Of a stretch of 64,000 bases of DNA, positions 1 through 12,955 are shown in pieces. The notes beneath the pieces are model-generated. The model saw only the letters and a list, made by a program, of their open reading frames with translations. It did not search any database and was not told where the DNA came from. The first letter of the stretch is position 1; every line of letters begins with the position of its first letter. A program made the translations under genes and the position numbers. Source of the stretch: Emydura subglobosa (Eukaryota > Chordata > Testudines > Chelidae); contig ML680098.1 of the NCBI GenBank assembly GCA_007922225.1, positions 4,447,679 through 4,511,678 on the forward strand, given 5' to 3'.

Positions 1-1200
1 GCACTTGTCTGGCCCCAGAATGGCACTCTACTTGTTAAAATTTTCACCGCTCTCTGAACCTAGGACTGAGCTTGCTGCTTGTCCCTCAGGCAACGGGAAG
101 TGGAGCTCCTGTGTCCCTCACCAGCAACAGCAGCAGTCCTCAGAGCAGGGATGGACAACGGGTGATATGAGGCCCCACCAGATTATTTTATTTGGTCCAC
201 CATGGCCCAGCTCAAAGTAGGCGAACCAGCAGCGCCAGGGATAGGAAGGAGTCAGGGTCGGGGCATCGTGGGGAGAGGGCCCTGCCTGGGCGTGGATGTG
301 CATGTTACCTGACACCTATCCAGATCCTGCTGCTGCCAGCCACTGCAGCAGACCATGAGGAGAAGAGCAAGTGATGGGACCGACCTGCTGCTGCTATGAG
401 TGAGAGTTCCGAAGCCTGCTAGCGCTTCTCTTTTCAACCTTCCTATGGAGTATGAGGAGTTGGTACTGGAAAGAAGCTTGAAGTCCATTCCTTGATAGCC
501 TGCACCACCAGTTGCCATCCCAGGGAACACCCACTCACTCTCCATACCTATCTGGTCGGCTACTCTCACGTCAAATCTTCTACATCAGATAGGGAGACAA
601 TTCATAACCAGGCCTGTCCACCTCAAAAACCAAATGGGACCCACTCCTTAGCCAGCCACCCTCAGGGTCCACAGGGGATTCACTTCCCAAGCAGCCCATG
701 TGCTATGGCCAGAATCTACAGGATCATCTGCCCACCACCACCACAGACAGGAGAAACACGACATTCAACGTGCTACCACCAATTCTGCTGTGAAGAACAG
801 TTGTGGAGCCATCTTGAAGAGCCACCCTGAGGTGCTGAGGAGGAGGAAGCATGATGGGTGAGTGTGTTGGTGTGGCAGGATGGTGGATCTGGGTAGGGAG
901 ATGGTGGAAGGATCAACAACTGGTGAGGAGGGGTAAGTATGGAACTGACAGATGTTTGGGCAGGAAGAGTATCTAACCAGGCAATGTCATAATTATTTCC
1001 AACTGACACAAGATATTTTTGAAGGAGCCCATTGCAGAGTTGGCCATGGAGAAGACTGGTGCCCCTTAAATTATATTATAGGATATATAGGATTCAGGAA
1101 AAATCCCACTCAGGAGCTTTTCTTATGCCCTATCGCACTCACTAAATCCAGCCCAGCATCACTAAGGTAAGCCAGGACTCCAAGGCTTTATTATTTAAGA
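1..1200. other. GC-richer segment, no gene recognised
   Basis: This block is visibly richer in G+C and CAG/CTG words than what follows. Short overlapping ORFs run in several frames on both strands (up to about 112 codons at 492-830), which is what GC-rich non-coding DNA gives. I see no domain, no clear intron-exon structure and no recognised repeat ends. It may be an old repeat or retroelement remnant cut by the window edge. Confidence 0.4.
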
Positions 1201-3200
1201 TATTAGCAACCCCCTTTTTAGGCTACAGGAGACACTGCTTCTTAATGATTATATACCTTAACAACATTTCATTTATTAACATTTACTTTGCTGATCGTTC
1301 AATGGCAATGAGGTTTAAAATGTAAGCCCTGCTCACGTATAACTACTATTTTATTATAATATATTCATTGATATTATGGATCTATCATATAGCATGCAGA
1401 TATGTATGTATTCAATATCCCTTCACAGCAGGTATCATAATGGGTGAAAGGGAGACATTACAATGTGTACTACTAATTCATATTAGGATTAAGCAACAAA
1501 AATTGGCTGATTCTTAATATGCCCAATGAACTCAGATGTGAGGAAAAAAACTTAGAGTTCATGAAAAGATCCTGGCATCGTTCCCTCTTCAAAAAAAATA
1601 CTTAAAAGATCAAGGGCATCCACAAATGGAATACTGTAGATTCTAAAAATAACAATGCTGAGTCCATTTACTATAGTATTGCCTCAAGACTACATAACTG
1701 TATTAGTGTGGAGTAAAAAGAGGCCTACTGGACTGAGTGTTATAATCAAAAGTAATCAAATTCAGAAGCTGGAACTTTGTGCTGTGCAAACGACGGGTGC
1801 AGCCATCCTTAGACACAACAGGTTGTGTTAAAGAGAAAGTTTCAATGCAAAATCTTAACCTCCTTATATTTATGGGTTTCCTTCAGTAATCATTAGATTA
1901 TCTAAATAATATTGATATTGATCCATGTTTCTTAAATAGTGAGGATGGCCTTCTTGAGAAGCATTCTACCTTTTCCAAGGTAACAGGGGAAAATAAAATT
2001 TAGGACTTCTTTTTTTGGTTTAGGATTTGACAACATCAAAACCTAGTATAGAACACTAAGTTCTCAGCACAGTCCTACAGGCTACAACAAATAAATGGTC
2101 TCTTGCTCATGAAATCTATCATGGAAATTACCCAGCAAGAAAAAGAAAGTAACAGGCTGTCTTGTCCATAAGTTTAAATTACACTTCCAAAGACAGATAT
2201 TTTCAATCACCTCTCCTGCCCCTACCCTGAATGAAGGCCTTTTGCCCCCCCCCCCCCCTTTTTTTTTTTTTTTTTTAAAGTGCTTACATTAAGGAAGTCC
2301 CAAGTATTTTGCTTTCCTTCATTAGTGAGGCTTGCAACAGTGATAAACACAAGACCATTTTAATCCACAGAGAATATTTTCCAAAACTTCTGCAAGGTTC
2401 AGTGCCTTATTTTTGATGCAGGAAGCTGATCATTTAAAACCATATTTTTCATTATAAAATGACATAGCACAGAAAGCAGCATAACTGTGTCTTTGTTCTT
2501 TTCAGTTTATAAATTTAACTTTGAAGCCATCTTTCTTTGCCCTATTCACAAAACCATAAACCTCCCAAGCGCTATATCCTGGCCACTTTCCTCCCCGCCC
2601 CCAGTGGAAGTTCTCTCCTGGATATCCCAGAAGAGAAAAATGTGCTTGGGAAGTGGGAGAGGTCAAACATGAGCACAGCTATTTATTACATATACTGCAA
2701 CCAGATGAAAGTAACTCATCCATCAAGGAATTCGTCATCCTCATCACATTAGCCTCTTATAAAAAGCCTCCTGCTCCTTTCTCTGATCCACATAGTTCAG
2801 CTTCCTCTCTTCTGTGCACTTTTGGAAAATGAACCCTCTCTAACCCTATTGCCTTGTTCTCCTTAAATCATTGCTACCTATGACTTCATGGTTATTTTTA
2901 AACTTTACTTTTATCGATACTCATCCTGTAGCTCTGGAAGATATGAAAAGTGTACCAGGGCAAGGAAGGGCGTTTTTGACACTTGCTCCCTCATTCATCA
3001 GCTCCTCATAGGCCCGTTGGTGACAATGAAAAGATTTCACAATACTGTGCCGCAGAAACTCATTCTCCCACTCATCCATCATGCTCAACCCAGCAGCAGT
3101 TCTACTGACCTAATCTGTAATGCCTCGGCGCTCACTGGAGATTTCTTAAAGGCACCCTTCATTGCTGTTAGTTACAAAGAATAAGCATGTGCTATTAGAT
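1201..3200. other. AT-rich non-coding DNA
   Basis: No gene or recognisable repeat ends are seen apart from the C/T homopolymer run listed separately. The ORFs at 2487-2752 and 2888-3184 are short, overlap in different frames and show no domain. Confidence 0.5.
2245..2276 (+). repeat. Poly-C/poly-T homopolymer junction
   Basis: Fourteen C are followed directly by eighteen T. The two abutting homopolymers form a pure polypyrimidine tract, prone to length variation and to sequencing error. Confidence 0.95.
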
Positions 3201-3202
3201 AA

Positions 3203-3290
3203 GGAGGCTAAATGACGCAAGGCTTAATGCAGGATTCTTTCATCACCAAGTCCCGGGTTCAAAGACTGCAGGGCTAGAGTAACAAAGTGT
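3203..3290 (+). repeat. tRNA-like SINE head, degenerate
   Basis: A B-box-like word (cgggttcaaa) lies at about 3253-3262, preceded by a ggctaaatgac segment that could be a decayed A box. The stretch 'ctttcatcaccaagtc' resembles 'ctttcacctccaggtc' in the SINE-like copy near 12.1 kb, so both may belong to one Pol III-derived SINE family. No tail or target duplication was found. It is not a functional tRNA: I could not fold a cloverleaf. Confidence 0.35.
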
Positions 3291-4155
3291 TTTTCAATCT
3301 GAGTTTTGTAGAAGATCACCCCAAAAGCAAGAGTAAGAAGTTTTTTAACCACTTCCATGTGAAAATAAGAATTAAATGTCCAAGGGTGATGCACTGTCAT
3401 TAGTTTATCACCTTTGACAGATGCAGGGTAACAGATGACAGTTATTTCACAGTAAAAATAAAAACATGTTAGAGTATGTTCTTCAGCAAAGGACAGTCAC
3501 AGTAAGGCAAACCTGAATACTTTGATGGAGCGTATTTTTTTTTCCTAAAAGGGATAACCAGCATCTGTGTGAACAGTAAAGATAAAAATGTAGGACACAA
3601 TGAGAAATTTAGCACAGATTTTATAAGAAGGAAAATAAAACTGAGAGCTGGATGTATGATTGTATCACATTGACATAACCATAAAAGAACAATGACAGCA
3701 CATATAGTAACTGGTAAAAAACATAACTTTACTGAATAAAATGGTGATTTGGTAAGAATTCAGAGCTTATTTTGTCATTCACTGAACTGTGTTACTATTA
3801 TTTGTGATAATGCAATGGATGAACCATTCACAGATAAGCAAACATAACAGTGGAGGTATCAATATCAATCTTAATGTATTCTGCATATAAAATTGTAAAT
3901 ATGCACAATATTTTTGTGACAAATCACACATCCTACAGATTTCTTAAAAACTGGCAGTACATTTAAAAATATAAAAGCTAAAATAATTCTCTAAATATTT
4001 ACAAAATTAAAATGAGGATTAGCAGCACTAATGGATTAATGCATTACTTAACAAGTAGGTTCAGATAAGTACTAATCTTTAATCACACCATTTCTTTGGG
4101 TCATAGTAGCCCTAAACTAGAGTGAGGATTAGCAAGTGGTCTGAAGAACAGAAGT
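3291..4155. other. AT-rich non-coding DNA
   Basis: I see no gene, repeat end or RNA gene in this stretch. Confidence 0.5.
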
Positions 4156-4159
4156 ACTA

Positions 4160-4440
4160 TGGTGTCTAATTATTTGTATTACAATACAAGGTCCCCAATT
4201 GTGCTATGCACTGTAAGAAAAAAGTCCCTGACCCAAATTGCTTACTATCTAAATATATAAGACTGACAAAAGAGAAAGACAGAAAGACAGAGAGGAAGTA
4301 TTATCCACATTTCATAAATGAGAGACTGCGGCACAGAGAGATTAAGTGAGCTGCCCAAGATCACACAGGAAACCTGAAGCAGAGATTGGAAACGATCCCA
4401 GCTCACTTAAGTCTTACTCCAGTCCCCTACACACAAAGCC
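4160..4440 (-). repeat. CORE-SINE/MIR with L2-type tail
   Basis: Read on the minus strand this has the MIR order. The MIR consensus phrases appear in reverse complement: 'cacagagagattaagtgag', 'ctgcccaagatcacacag', then a degenerate gattcgaaccc equivalent ('ggaaacgatcccag'). On the plus-strand left side lies the L2-like tail ('ttgtattacaatacaagg', 'cccaattgtgctatgcactg', 'cttactatctaa'). It is well diverged, as expected for an old amniote copy. Confidence 0.8.
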
Positions 4441-7399
4441 ATCCTTCTGTCTTCAACCTTACCCAGTCCTGGCATTCCCATCTTATAGCATAGAGAACAT
4501 GTAATTCAGGATCCTCAGATGTTAAGTACTACATTACAATTGCAAAGTAACACTACTTTTTTAAGTTCAGACAGTGCGCTCAATGCTGCACAAGATGAAC
4601 GATAACATAGCCCCTCCCTACGCTTGTTATCTAATGGTTAGTGTGACATAACATAGTGTGACTGTATTTTTACACAGTATATGCTGAGCTGAGAACTGCA
4701 AGTTTTCTTCACTCTGGGTCTTAAAAAACAGCTCAGCAGACTACCTTATGGAGTTCTCAGTCCAACATAGCTTCATACCAGCTTGGGGCATGTATCTTCA
4801 TGGGGCTGTGGGACATTACTTCTCAGGCTGGCACAACATATTTTAAGACTACCTGCCCCGTTTAAACCAAGTTGCGTACCCAACAGTAAGTGGCAATTTG
4901 ACCGAAGTTTGTGGGATTCCACAAGTATTAGCAAGTAGATAGTATTAGCAAGGAAACAACTTTGAAATGGCAGCAGATGGACCACATAATTCAATAGGTG
5001 TTTTCCATTTGAAATTTCTATGATTCAAGAATCATTAAATCATCATCATCTTACTTTCTCTCCCTAAACCAAAGACCATATCCTGCAAGACACGGGGCAC
5101 TCTCAGCTCTCACAGAGGTCATCTCTGAGAAAGTTCTCAATACCTTGCAGATCTGCAAACACTCAAGAGAGCAACAGAGCAATATGTAGGAAGTAACCCA
5201 CATAAAGGAAGTTCATTAACCTAAGTGTATGTATTGTGCAACAAATGCTGCTCTCAGAGAGCAGAGGGGCCACCCATTTCTTCAACATGGCCCATAATAG
5301 GGGTTTCATCCATCATCACCTTCTGCAGATTGACTTGGTGACCACAGTGCGTCACATCAGCAAGAGTACTCTATACCAAAGAAGATCACTGAACACTGCA
5401 TTTCCCCGAACATAAAGCTTCTACACGTGTTCTGGCTGAATGATTCATATGCTGCTCAGTGCTCTTACTAAAGCTTACTCATTTTATTATTCACACGGAC
5501 CTCTTGCTTTACTCTTTTGAGGTGTCCACAATGCATAGCTGTTCTAGAACATTTGCAGAAATCAGAATCGTTAACCCTTTTTTATGTGATGCTAGAGAAA
5601 CAAGGGGTTTAGAGTAACAAGACAGATTCTTTTACAGATAAATTTCTGGTGTGTTGTACAGAAACCACTTCCCAGGAGAACGTTAGTCAGCACATTCTGC
5701 AGTACAATAGACTATATTAACTTTTCCATAAGGAAAGGAATCTTTCATATCTATGCATCTGAAAGATTCTTTACCTGGATCCATACTCTACCACGATGCT
5801 GAGCACTGTCAGCTCCCACTGACTTCAGTGAGATTTGAAGTCACTGAGCACCCCATAGGATAAGACCCCAGAAAACAGTTACTTTTAGATTGAGCATGTT
5901 ATTCACTGATCCCTAGAGATCTCACCTAAAATGTGCCTAATCAGTAATAACCAAGATTCCTTTAAGATGACTACATTTCCCAGAATAGCCAGGACTGTAT
6001 CAGGGATCAAGAGTCATTGTCCCTGTCCTGAACAATTAAGGTCAGGACACTCCAATTTCAGGTTAGCGGTGCTTCACTCTGTGATGTCAGGACTCTGGCG
6101 CAAATCTTCTCTGCATCCTGCAAGCAGAATGAATCATTTTGTTTGGCGTGAGACACCCTACCTCCCCCGCTTCCTACTTGGAACATAGTGGGGGACCCAT
6201 TCAGGAACAATTTCCTTGTCCTAAGCTGATAAGTTTACATTTTTATTAGACAAAAGTAATAATACAGCTCAAATGACAGCTCAGATGAATGGATGGATGA
6301 AAGGAAGGCAATGCAACAAAGGAACACATACCGACCTATAATTTGGACATCACAAATCATAATTAAAAGGTAAAATCCTCAATATAATGAACACATGGCT
6401 AATTTAACATACTTCTAAAACATGCAGGCTTTTTCATCTTCTTCTGTAATTAAAGAATATTCACGTTTTATGTCTATTACAATAGCTTTTTGGTTTTTAA
6501 AAAAATATTCACCTTTTTTCGGATCACTAAAGGCAATATCCTACCACAACACATGTTATTTAACACACTGATGTGCTGAGGGTGAAGACCCTGTGACCTA
6601 GGACAAGCTATTACTGCTAAACAGTCCCCAAGCCCCACAGCTCTGCTTTGTGCCAGTCTATTTATTTATTTATTTTATCTCCAACTGTCCTAATTCTGCC
6701 TTAGCTTAGACTCTCTGATCCTGGCTCTTCTCTTAAATAACTGTTCACTTAGAAGACTCACTGTTCACTTAGGAAAACATGTTTCATTCCTCACATCTCC
6801 TCTCCACACACACCTTGTTTTAGTAAAAATGCATCCAATCTGTAAATACCATAGAAACTTTGCAATACATAGTAATTTACACACCCCAGGGGTACTCAAT
6901 TACATCATTTAAGCACCAAACAGTAAAAAGTAAGGTTATTCTATTCAAAAAATAAATATGTATAAACTACAAGAGTCACTCTCTTTTCTCCTTCAGTAAT
7001 ATTCCGTGTGTATGTAGTGCATTTCAACCTCAAGCACTTATCAGTACACACACAGCCTTGCAAAAGGTTTTTGAAAAGCAAGTACAATCTCTTTATTTTG
7101 TTCACTCTCACTCTTCTGGATAAAGGATGGAAGTACATTTTGTGCCCAGGAAGGCAAAGTTTCTCGGTTACATCTTTAAAGTCTGGGATCTTCCAGGACC
7201 AGAAGCTAAGAATCTCCCCTTTCCAATGGCTTTCTTCACACAAAATCAGAAGTGATGAAGGTGGTGAATTGGAGGTAGCAAATGGACAACTTGGAGAGGA
7301 TCATACCTGCAAGCTAGGTTGAGTGAAACCAATGGGCGTTCAGGGCTCTCAGCATCTTGCAAAATGACCCTGGTCCCCAAAAAAGGATATGTTAAAGGA
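4441..7399. other. AT-rich non-coding DNA
   Basis: No gene is supported. There is a short TTTA microsatellite near 6658-6674 and a local duplication of 'ctgttcacttag' near 6741-6772. Stretches near 5070-5160 and 5800-5870 have 'gagcact...agctcccactgacttcagtgag' wording like palindromic repeats seen elsewhere here, but clear ends are missing. Confidence 0.45.
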
Positions 7400-7499
7400 G
7401 GAATTCAGAGAGTTAGGTACACAAGTCCCACGGACTTGCATTTGGAAAGCCAATGAGACTTGTGTACTAACAACTCCCTGAGGCACTTTTGAAAATTCC
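7400..7499. repeat. 100-bp palindromic MITE-like element
   Basis: The unit starts ggaatt and ends aattcc. Inside, 'gttaggtacacaagtccca' pairs with 'tgagacttgtgtactaac', so the two halves fold into one long imperfect hairpin. There are no ORFs. This is the architecture of a very small MITE or foldback element; the superfamily is not determined. Confidence 0.65.
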
Positions 7500-7782
7500 A
7501 CTCCAAGGAGATAAGTTAGAATTATATGAACAGGATAAAAGCAACATTTTGCAGAAGAAAGTCAGTGCTAGTTATTATTTGAATCTTAACACACTTCAAA
7601 TTTCTCTCAGATACAACTGCCCAATACAGATAAACCTAAGGTAAGGCATATGAATGAAGGTTTGTCAAGTGAAAGGAGCCTTACACGTGCATAGGCTGAA
7701 AAACCATGTTGATTTTCAGCCCTAGTCCTCTCCAAAACTAAACACCTGAGATCCAGAGCACCCAAACATCAAAAAATACTAG

Positions 7783-8069
7783 TGCCTGGTCTACATTTGA
7801 AATGCATAACCACATAGCTATGTCAGTCAAGGGTGGGAAAAAAACACACTACCAAGCGACCTGGCTATGCCAACAAAACGTACAATGTAGACCCAGCAAT
7901 ACCGACACAAGTCTTCTGTCAGCTTAGATAACATCATTCGGGGAGGTATTCCTCCTAAACTGCCAAAACACTCCTGTCAGTGCATGCTATGTCTACACTA
8001 GGGAGCTATGCCAGCATAGCTATGCCGACATAGCAACGCCAGCATTTGCTCTGTAATGTAGACATGGCA
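7783..8069. mobile_element. Non-autonomous hAT-like MITE
   Basis: The two ends are inverted copies: 'tgcctggtctacatt' at the left and the complement of 'tgccatgtctacatt' at the right. Similarity continues inward through the 'acatagctatgtcag' words. The 'gtctacact/agtgtagac' terminal style matches the elements near 17.9, 44.6 and 63.3 kb. There is no transposase ORF. No clean 8-bp target duplication could be seen, so the hAT assignment is inference from end style. Confidence 0.65.
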
Positions 8070-9290
8070 TAAGTATATCCAAAACTTTGAACAGAGTTCC
8101 TATAAATACAACAGATTTAAGGCAGCTGCTAGAAAATAAAGGTTAAGCATTTTGGGTCGAGGGTAATCTACTGAAAATGTTTGTCAGTCAGGTATTCTTG
8201 GATAGCCTTTTTTAATCTGACCTAAAAAAATATATATCTGGAAAAAACTATTGCAGAATTTTTTCTTCATCACTTATCTCAAAAATGGCCCATTTGATTC
8301 ATGAACATCTCTAATGTATATCATCAGTGACTGAAGGAGGGTTTTTTATATGATTTTTGACAATTTAACAAGTCCTCCTGACAAATTAAATGGCTGTGTT
8401 GACAACTTAACTGTACTGCCAATCAATATTTTCAATTACTTTCATTGTCATTCAGAAAAAATACAACACGAGGTCACACAGTGGTAAAACCAAGGAAAGA
8501 AAATAAAATGATGCACGATCAGTGAGGGGAGAAAAGAAACTTAAAAACTTTGAGGCACAACATACAATTTAAATATTCTTTGTTTTCTTGAGGCGAGGGG
8601 AAGATTAGGTATTTGAAAACAACTTTTCTAACTTTATGTCTTAGTGACATCTCTCCTTATTGCATTACTTTTCACTCTCTCTTGAACATTTTTAGCCATT
8701 AAACCAGCCCTATACAAGGTGGGTTACATTACACTATAGTGCAATTACAAAAGTATAATGGTCAGTTTGAGAAATTTAAGTTACATACTGTTAGGTCAGA
8801 GCTTGATCGACTCAGACTTTTCAAAGAGGTAACAGCTAATCAATATTTTCAAATATTTCTGTCATATGGAAGAGATGCTACATTACAAAATGAACTACAA
8901 TGCTGAAAAATCCTGCTTCACCTTTTCTTTTATGGCTCCTATGCTGACAAAATAATGGTTATTTAATGTGTAGTATTTTCCAGAATATATGGGAACAGAA
9001 AACATTCAACAGACTTGACAAAGAAAAAAATTGAGAGATGGTCAAGCAAAATTCAAATAATTTGACGATTCATTTTTTAAATTAGTCCACTAATTTTTTA
9101 TTTTCCAGAGTATATAGCTGGGTATGTAGTTAATTCATATTGGTGGATATATATTAATTTCACATTTTTTTTCTAAAAATAAAACATTTGCAAATATTTT
9201 TTACCATTAATTGGCCAGGTGTGAAATTTCCATTTTATTGCATGTGATTTCAGCAAGTCTTACATGCAAAATGTGTCCTGAGATGACCTA
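8070..9290. other. AT-rich non-coding DNA
   Basis: I see no gene or repeat boundary here. Confidence 0.5.
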
Positions 9291-9293
9291 TGG

Positions 9294-9460
9294 CAGAGAT
9301 TCTCAAACTGGGGAACAACAGACTTCTGAAAGCCAGCAACAATTTCCTAAGGGGCCCGTGGCTCTGCAGCTACATGAGCAGCTCTGTCTCCTAGTAGTTG
9401 ACTTAAGCACAGACTATAAATATGGCAGGTGGCTCTGTCTTGAGAAGAGATAAACAAGCC
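9294..9460 (+). mobile_element. Possible hAT-Charlie-like terminal fragment
   Basis: The start 'cagagattctcaaactgggg' matches the common hAT-Charlie terminal pattern cagtggttctcaaact. No matching inverted end was found downstream, so this is either a truncated copy or a chance match. The right limit given is approximate. Confidence 0.35.
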
Positions 9461-9689
9461 CCTAAACTCTGCCTCCTCTGACTCCACAAGATAAAATAAA
9501 CAGAGGTAGGAAGTAGAGCTAAGGTTATGGTGGTTCTTAGCAACACACATTCCCTTCTCCTCCTAATGTGGAGCAGGGGATTGGCCTATCAACCACAGGC
9601 ATACAGAAGCAAACTGGAGGACGTTACCGGCTCCTGGACCCACAATGAACTGAGCCGTAAGAGGTCTGCAGTACAGACTCCAAGAGAAA

Positions 9690-9960
9690 GAGCAAGCGTG
9701 CAGACCCAGGAGTGAAAGAGAGGACAGGATAAGAGAACAGGAGTCAGAGGAATGAATATTTGTGAAGAGAGAGACTTGGGGACACAGGTTAAGGAGACAG
9801 AGTCTGAGGGGATAGGTTAGAATGAGGAAGGAGGGAGAGAGAGAGAAACAGAATAAGAAAGAAGGAAAAGAGGAGGAATGAGATGCTTGGGAATTAGACA
9901 ATGGAAAAGGAAAGGAGAGAAAGGACATAGGAGAAAATTGAAAGGTTCTAGGAGTGAAGG
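9690..9960 (+). repeat. Purine-rich (G/A) tract
   Basis: About 270 bases are dominated by G and A, including 'gaaggagggagagagagag'. The complementary strand gives a serine- and phenylalanine-rich ORF (9563-10018 minus) that is an artefact of this composition and is not called as a gene. Confidence 0.8.
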
Positions 9961-10057
9961 TGAGAATACAGTGCTCAGTAAGGGGGATGATTTTCACAGA
10001 GTGCTGAGCACCCACCAATTAAAGCTGGGCACCCCAAAATACCTATTCATTGTAAAA

Positions 10058-10079
10058 AATAATAATAATAATAATAATA
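10058..10079 (+). repeat. (AAT)n microsatellite
   Basis: About seven tandem AAT units follow a short A run. Confidence 0.95.
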
Positions 10080-11970
10080 CCTTGCCCGGAAAAAATATTT
10101 TTGTACTGTATTTTTTGAAAATAGCTTTTGTACTGCTGGGGGGAACTAGGGAAATAAGACACATTCTCTGTGTGCATGTGTGCAATTTTCCCCATCTTTC
10201 AGGAACATCAAATGCCAAATATTTTCAAAAACATTCTTGGAGAGAGATTATTGGATACCACATATATGGATTTTATTCTCCCTCCTGTTTATTACCAAGT
10301 ATTTTGTACCATAAGGGCTGGACAAAAAGTAATTGTCCAGGTTATTTTGCATCTGCCAGTCCAGATCAGAGGAGAGGGATGGGGGGAAGCCAAAGCTTTT
10401 GCCCTCACAATTATCATCAGCAAAACTGAAGGAAGGCAGGAAGAAAAATCTACTTTGATTAAAAAATTAATTCAATTTGATAGCGAGGCTAGTATTCAGA
10501 ACAAAAATTTGATGGGACCCCTTGACCCAAAAAACGTGAGAACACTGAGGAAACTCAAGAAAACATTTAAAATCCAAACTCTCAGACTTGGTCATAATGT
10601 ATGGCAACATCTTTTAGTATACTAGCATTATTCACATTTTTTTTAAAAACTGAGTCTTAAAGATCTCTGCCCTGTGTTAACTTAATATTAGCAGCTTAAG
10701 TTAATAAAAATATGGGCTTCGTCAGTTCTGATTTAATTTTTAAGTCCTGTTCTTCTAATTCTAACTACGTGATTGAATGGCATATCAGAAACTTCTGATC
10801 TTATATCTTAACTGCTTACATTCATATATTTCCCTTATTTAGTGAAGCGGATCTACAAAATTGAGCCCCTTCCTTAGTCAACTGTTTAAAAAAATGAAAC
10901 ATATAACCAGTATACAATGACATAAAAATCATGCTACGGTACAAAGTCTTTGTTGTAATAAAACACTTCCCAGTTACTCAGATCAATAAAACTTCATTGT
11001 TAATGAAAATCAGACAATTAAATGTAATGTAAAATAAAATTTGTCTTATGGAATACCTGCCTACAGACATGAAAAAAGAAAACAACTGACTTCTTGAAGC
11101 AGATTCCATTTCTTGTGTTGCTACAAAACCCCTGGATTCTGCACATTTCTGTTAACCATCAGCAATTATCTTCCTGTCAAAGCTAAAGGTAACAAATTTC
11201 CCCATATCCAGCTAGGCTATATCATCAACCGGACACCAACATCATTTGACGGAAACTAAATCACCACACCAGCCAAGAGCTCTGACAGACAAATGTGCTG
11301 CCTCTGAAAATCTAGGCCTATCACTCAGAGAGGGAAAAAGGTTCTCTCAGCTGGTCTTACCGAAAAGAGATTAAATGTTGTAGATTCTGTAAGTACAGTA
11401 CAGAGCAAATCCTAAATATGAGAATTATTAATGGACTTTACCACTGGTCTTTTTAATCTGTTGCCAACATATGCTCATCTGTTTTACCTTGGTCTGTCTT
11501 GTTTCCTGATGGACATAAAAGGCAGGAACTGTGCATTATCTTAGCTTTAATCGGACCCAGCAACACAAGAACAACATACCTCTACCTATCCTGGCTAGGA
11601 TAACATTTTAACACTAGCTGTTCTTTTATAATGAAGACTGTGTAATAAAAGATACCACTAATATGTCCTGTCCTTATACTCACCAGTAACATTCATTTCA
11701 TGATATGCTACATAATGGGGATATCAGTTCTTAACCTGCTCAGTAACAAAGCACTACATTATCACAATTTCCTGATAATCTGGGTTTGGAATTTACATTC
11801 TCCCCCCTCTCCCCCCCCCAAAGGGACATATAGTACAGTAGATCAGCCTTAACTGCATAACTACCATTTGACTACAGCTATCCTTAACCCATGTAATACC
11901 CAAGTTATAAAAAATGTGATGCTTTGTCAAGTGGTGCTGTATATTGTTAAATACAAATCAAAGAACTTTC
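10080..11970. other. AT-rich non-coding DNA
   Basis: No gene is recognised. ORFs 9878-10429 and 10170-10625 overlap in different frames and have random-looking composition. A phrase near 11527 ('ggcaggaactgtgcat') recalls an L2/MIR tail but is too short to call. Confidence 0.5.
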
Positions 11971-12062
11971 ATTGATGTACCAGTGCAATATTTTTCTTAC
12001 AAGATCTGATGTCACATTACATGAAATCACAAACACAATTGATCAGGTGGCAGTTCTAGTGA

Positions 12063-12205
12063 AAAGCACTGGAGAGGGAACTGGATGGCTCAGGGGATTG
12101 ATAGCGGCAGAAGAAGCCTTTCACCTCCAGGTCACTAGTTTGAATGTGGGCCAAGCTAGTAGTGACTTAAAGTCGCTACCTTTGACAGGTGACCTATGTG
12201 AAATG
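12063..12205 (+). repeat. tRNA-derived SINE-like element
   Basis: An A-box-like 'tggctcagggg' lies at about 12086 and a B-box-like 'agtttgaatgtg' about 50 bases later, the spacing of a Pol III internal promoter. The intervening 'ctttcacctccaggtc' resembles the segment near 3.23 kb. A tRNA-unrelated body follows. The family name is unknown to me. Confidence 0.45.
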
Positions 12206-12654
12206 ACTTAGTAGTCTTAGACCAGTACCTATTGGAAAGATGTCCACTTCACAAAAATAATGCTACCACAACATGTATCAATTACCATTGTCTCTGGAAG
12301 CATCAGAGAATCAGAACTGAATGAGCACAGATAGCCATCACTCGCAGAAGAAACTGCTTCAGGTGGGGTTGTGGTAAGTGAGCAGCGTGTTTTGGGAAAA
12401 ATTCCATTGCCATATACCTACTCCATGGGCTGGGAAATTTTAAAAACTCAAAGACTATTTAACAGTACAGTGAATCCAGCACTAAATTCACTTAAATTAA
12501 AAAATGCAAAGGAATTTGTTAATTAAATGTTAAACTCTAGGTGTTTTATTACAGCAGTTAATAGCACTGCATTTAAAAGAGCTTACATTAAAAGAAAGTT
12601 CCATTTTAGTATCAAGTTCAGTTTCATCTATTCATTGCATATTTTCATTACCAA

Positions 12655-12955
12655 TTTAAAATATTTTGCTGAATTTGGCAGCATTTAGTTAAAATATAAG
12701 GACAGAAAGCAATGAGAGCAGGAGCCAAATGAGACACAGAATGTTATAAAGAGACAAGACAAAAGAGCACCTCATCAGCTTTATGCTAACACGTACAATT
12801 TTAAGGCCAAGTCTGCAGGGCCTTTGTACATAGGTCACCACTGAAAGAAGTGGGAGTTCTACATAAGGAGAGGCTAGGGTGACCACCTTTTCAAAAGGCA
12901 AAAGCAGGACACATGCAGGAGCCCCACCTCTTCTGTGGCCCTGCCCCTGCCCGTC
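12655..12955. repeat. Left arm of diverged inverted pair
   Basis: About 300 bp match the reverse complement of 14060-14351 with few indels; I estimate close to 90% identity by eye. Shared landmarks are 'acctcatcagctttat', 'acaattttaaggccaagtct', 'gaaagaagtgggagttct' and 'ggcaaaagcaggacaca'. It is either two opposite copies of one interspersed repeat or an inverted duplication. The similar short ORFs on the two arms follow from the DNA similarity. Confidence 0.8.

Noticed and set aside
492..830. 112-codon plus-strand ORF with Cys/His residues suggesting a zinc finger
   Set aside because: The Cys and His spacing does not fit C2H2 or other finger patterns, and the region has opposing ORFs.
9563..10018. 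151-codon Ser/Phe-rich ORF on the minus strand
   Set aside because: It is the complement of a purine-rich tract; composition alone explains the open frame.
12063..12205. Functional tRNA gene
   Set aside because: A and B boxes are degenerate and no cloverleaf or terminator could be drawn.
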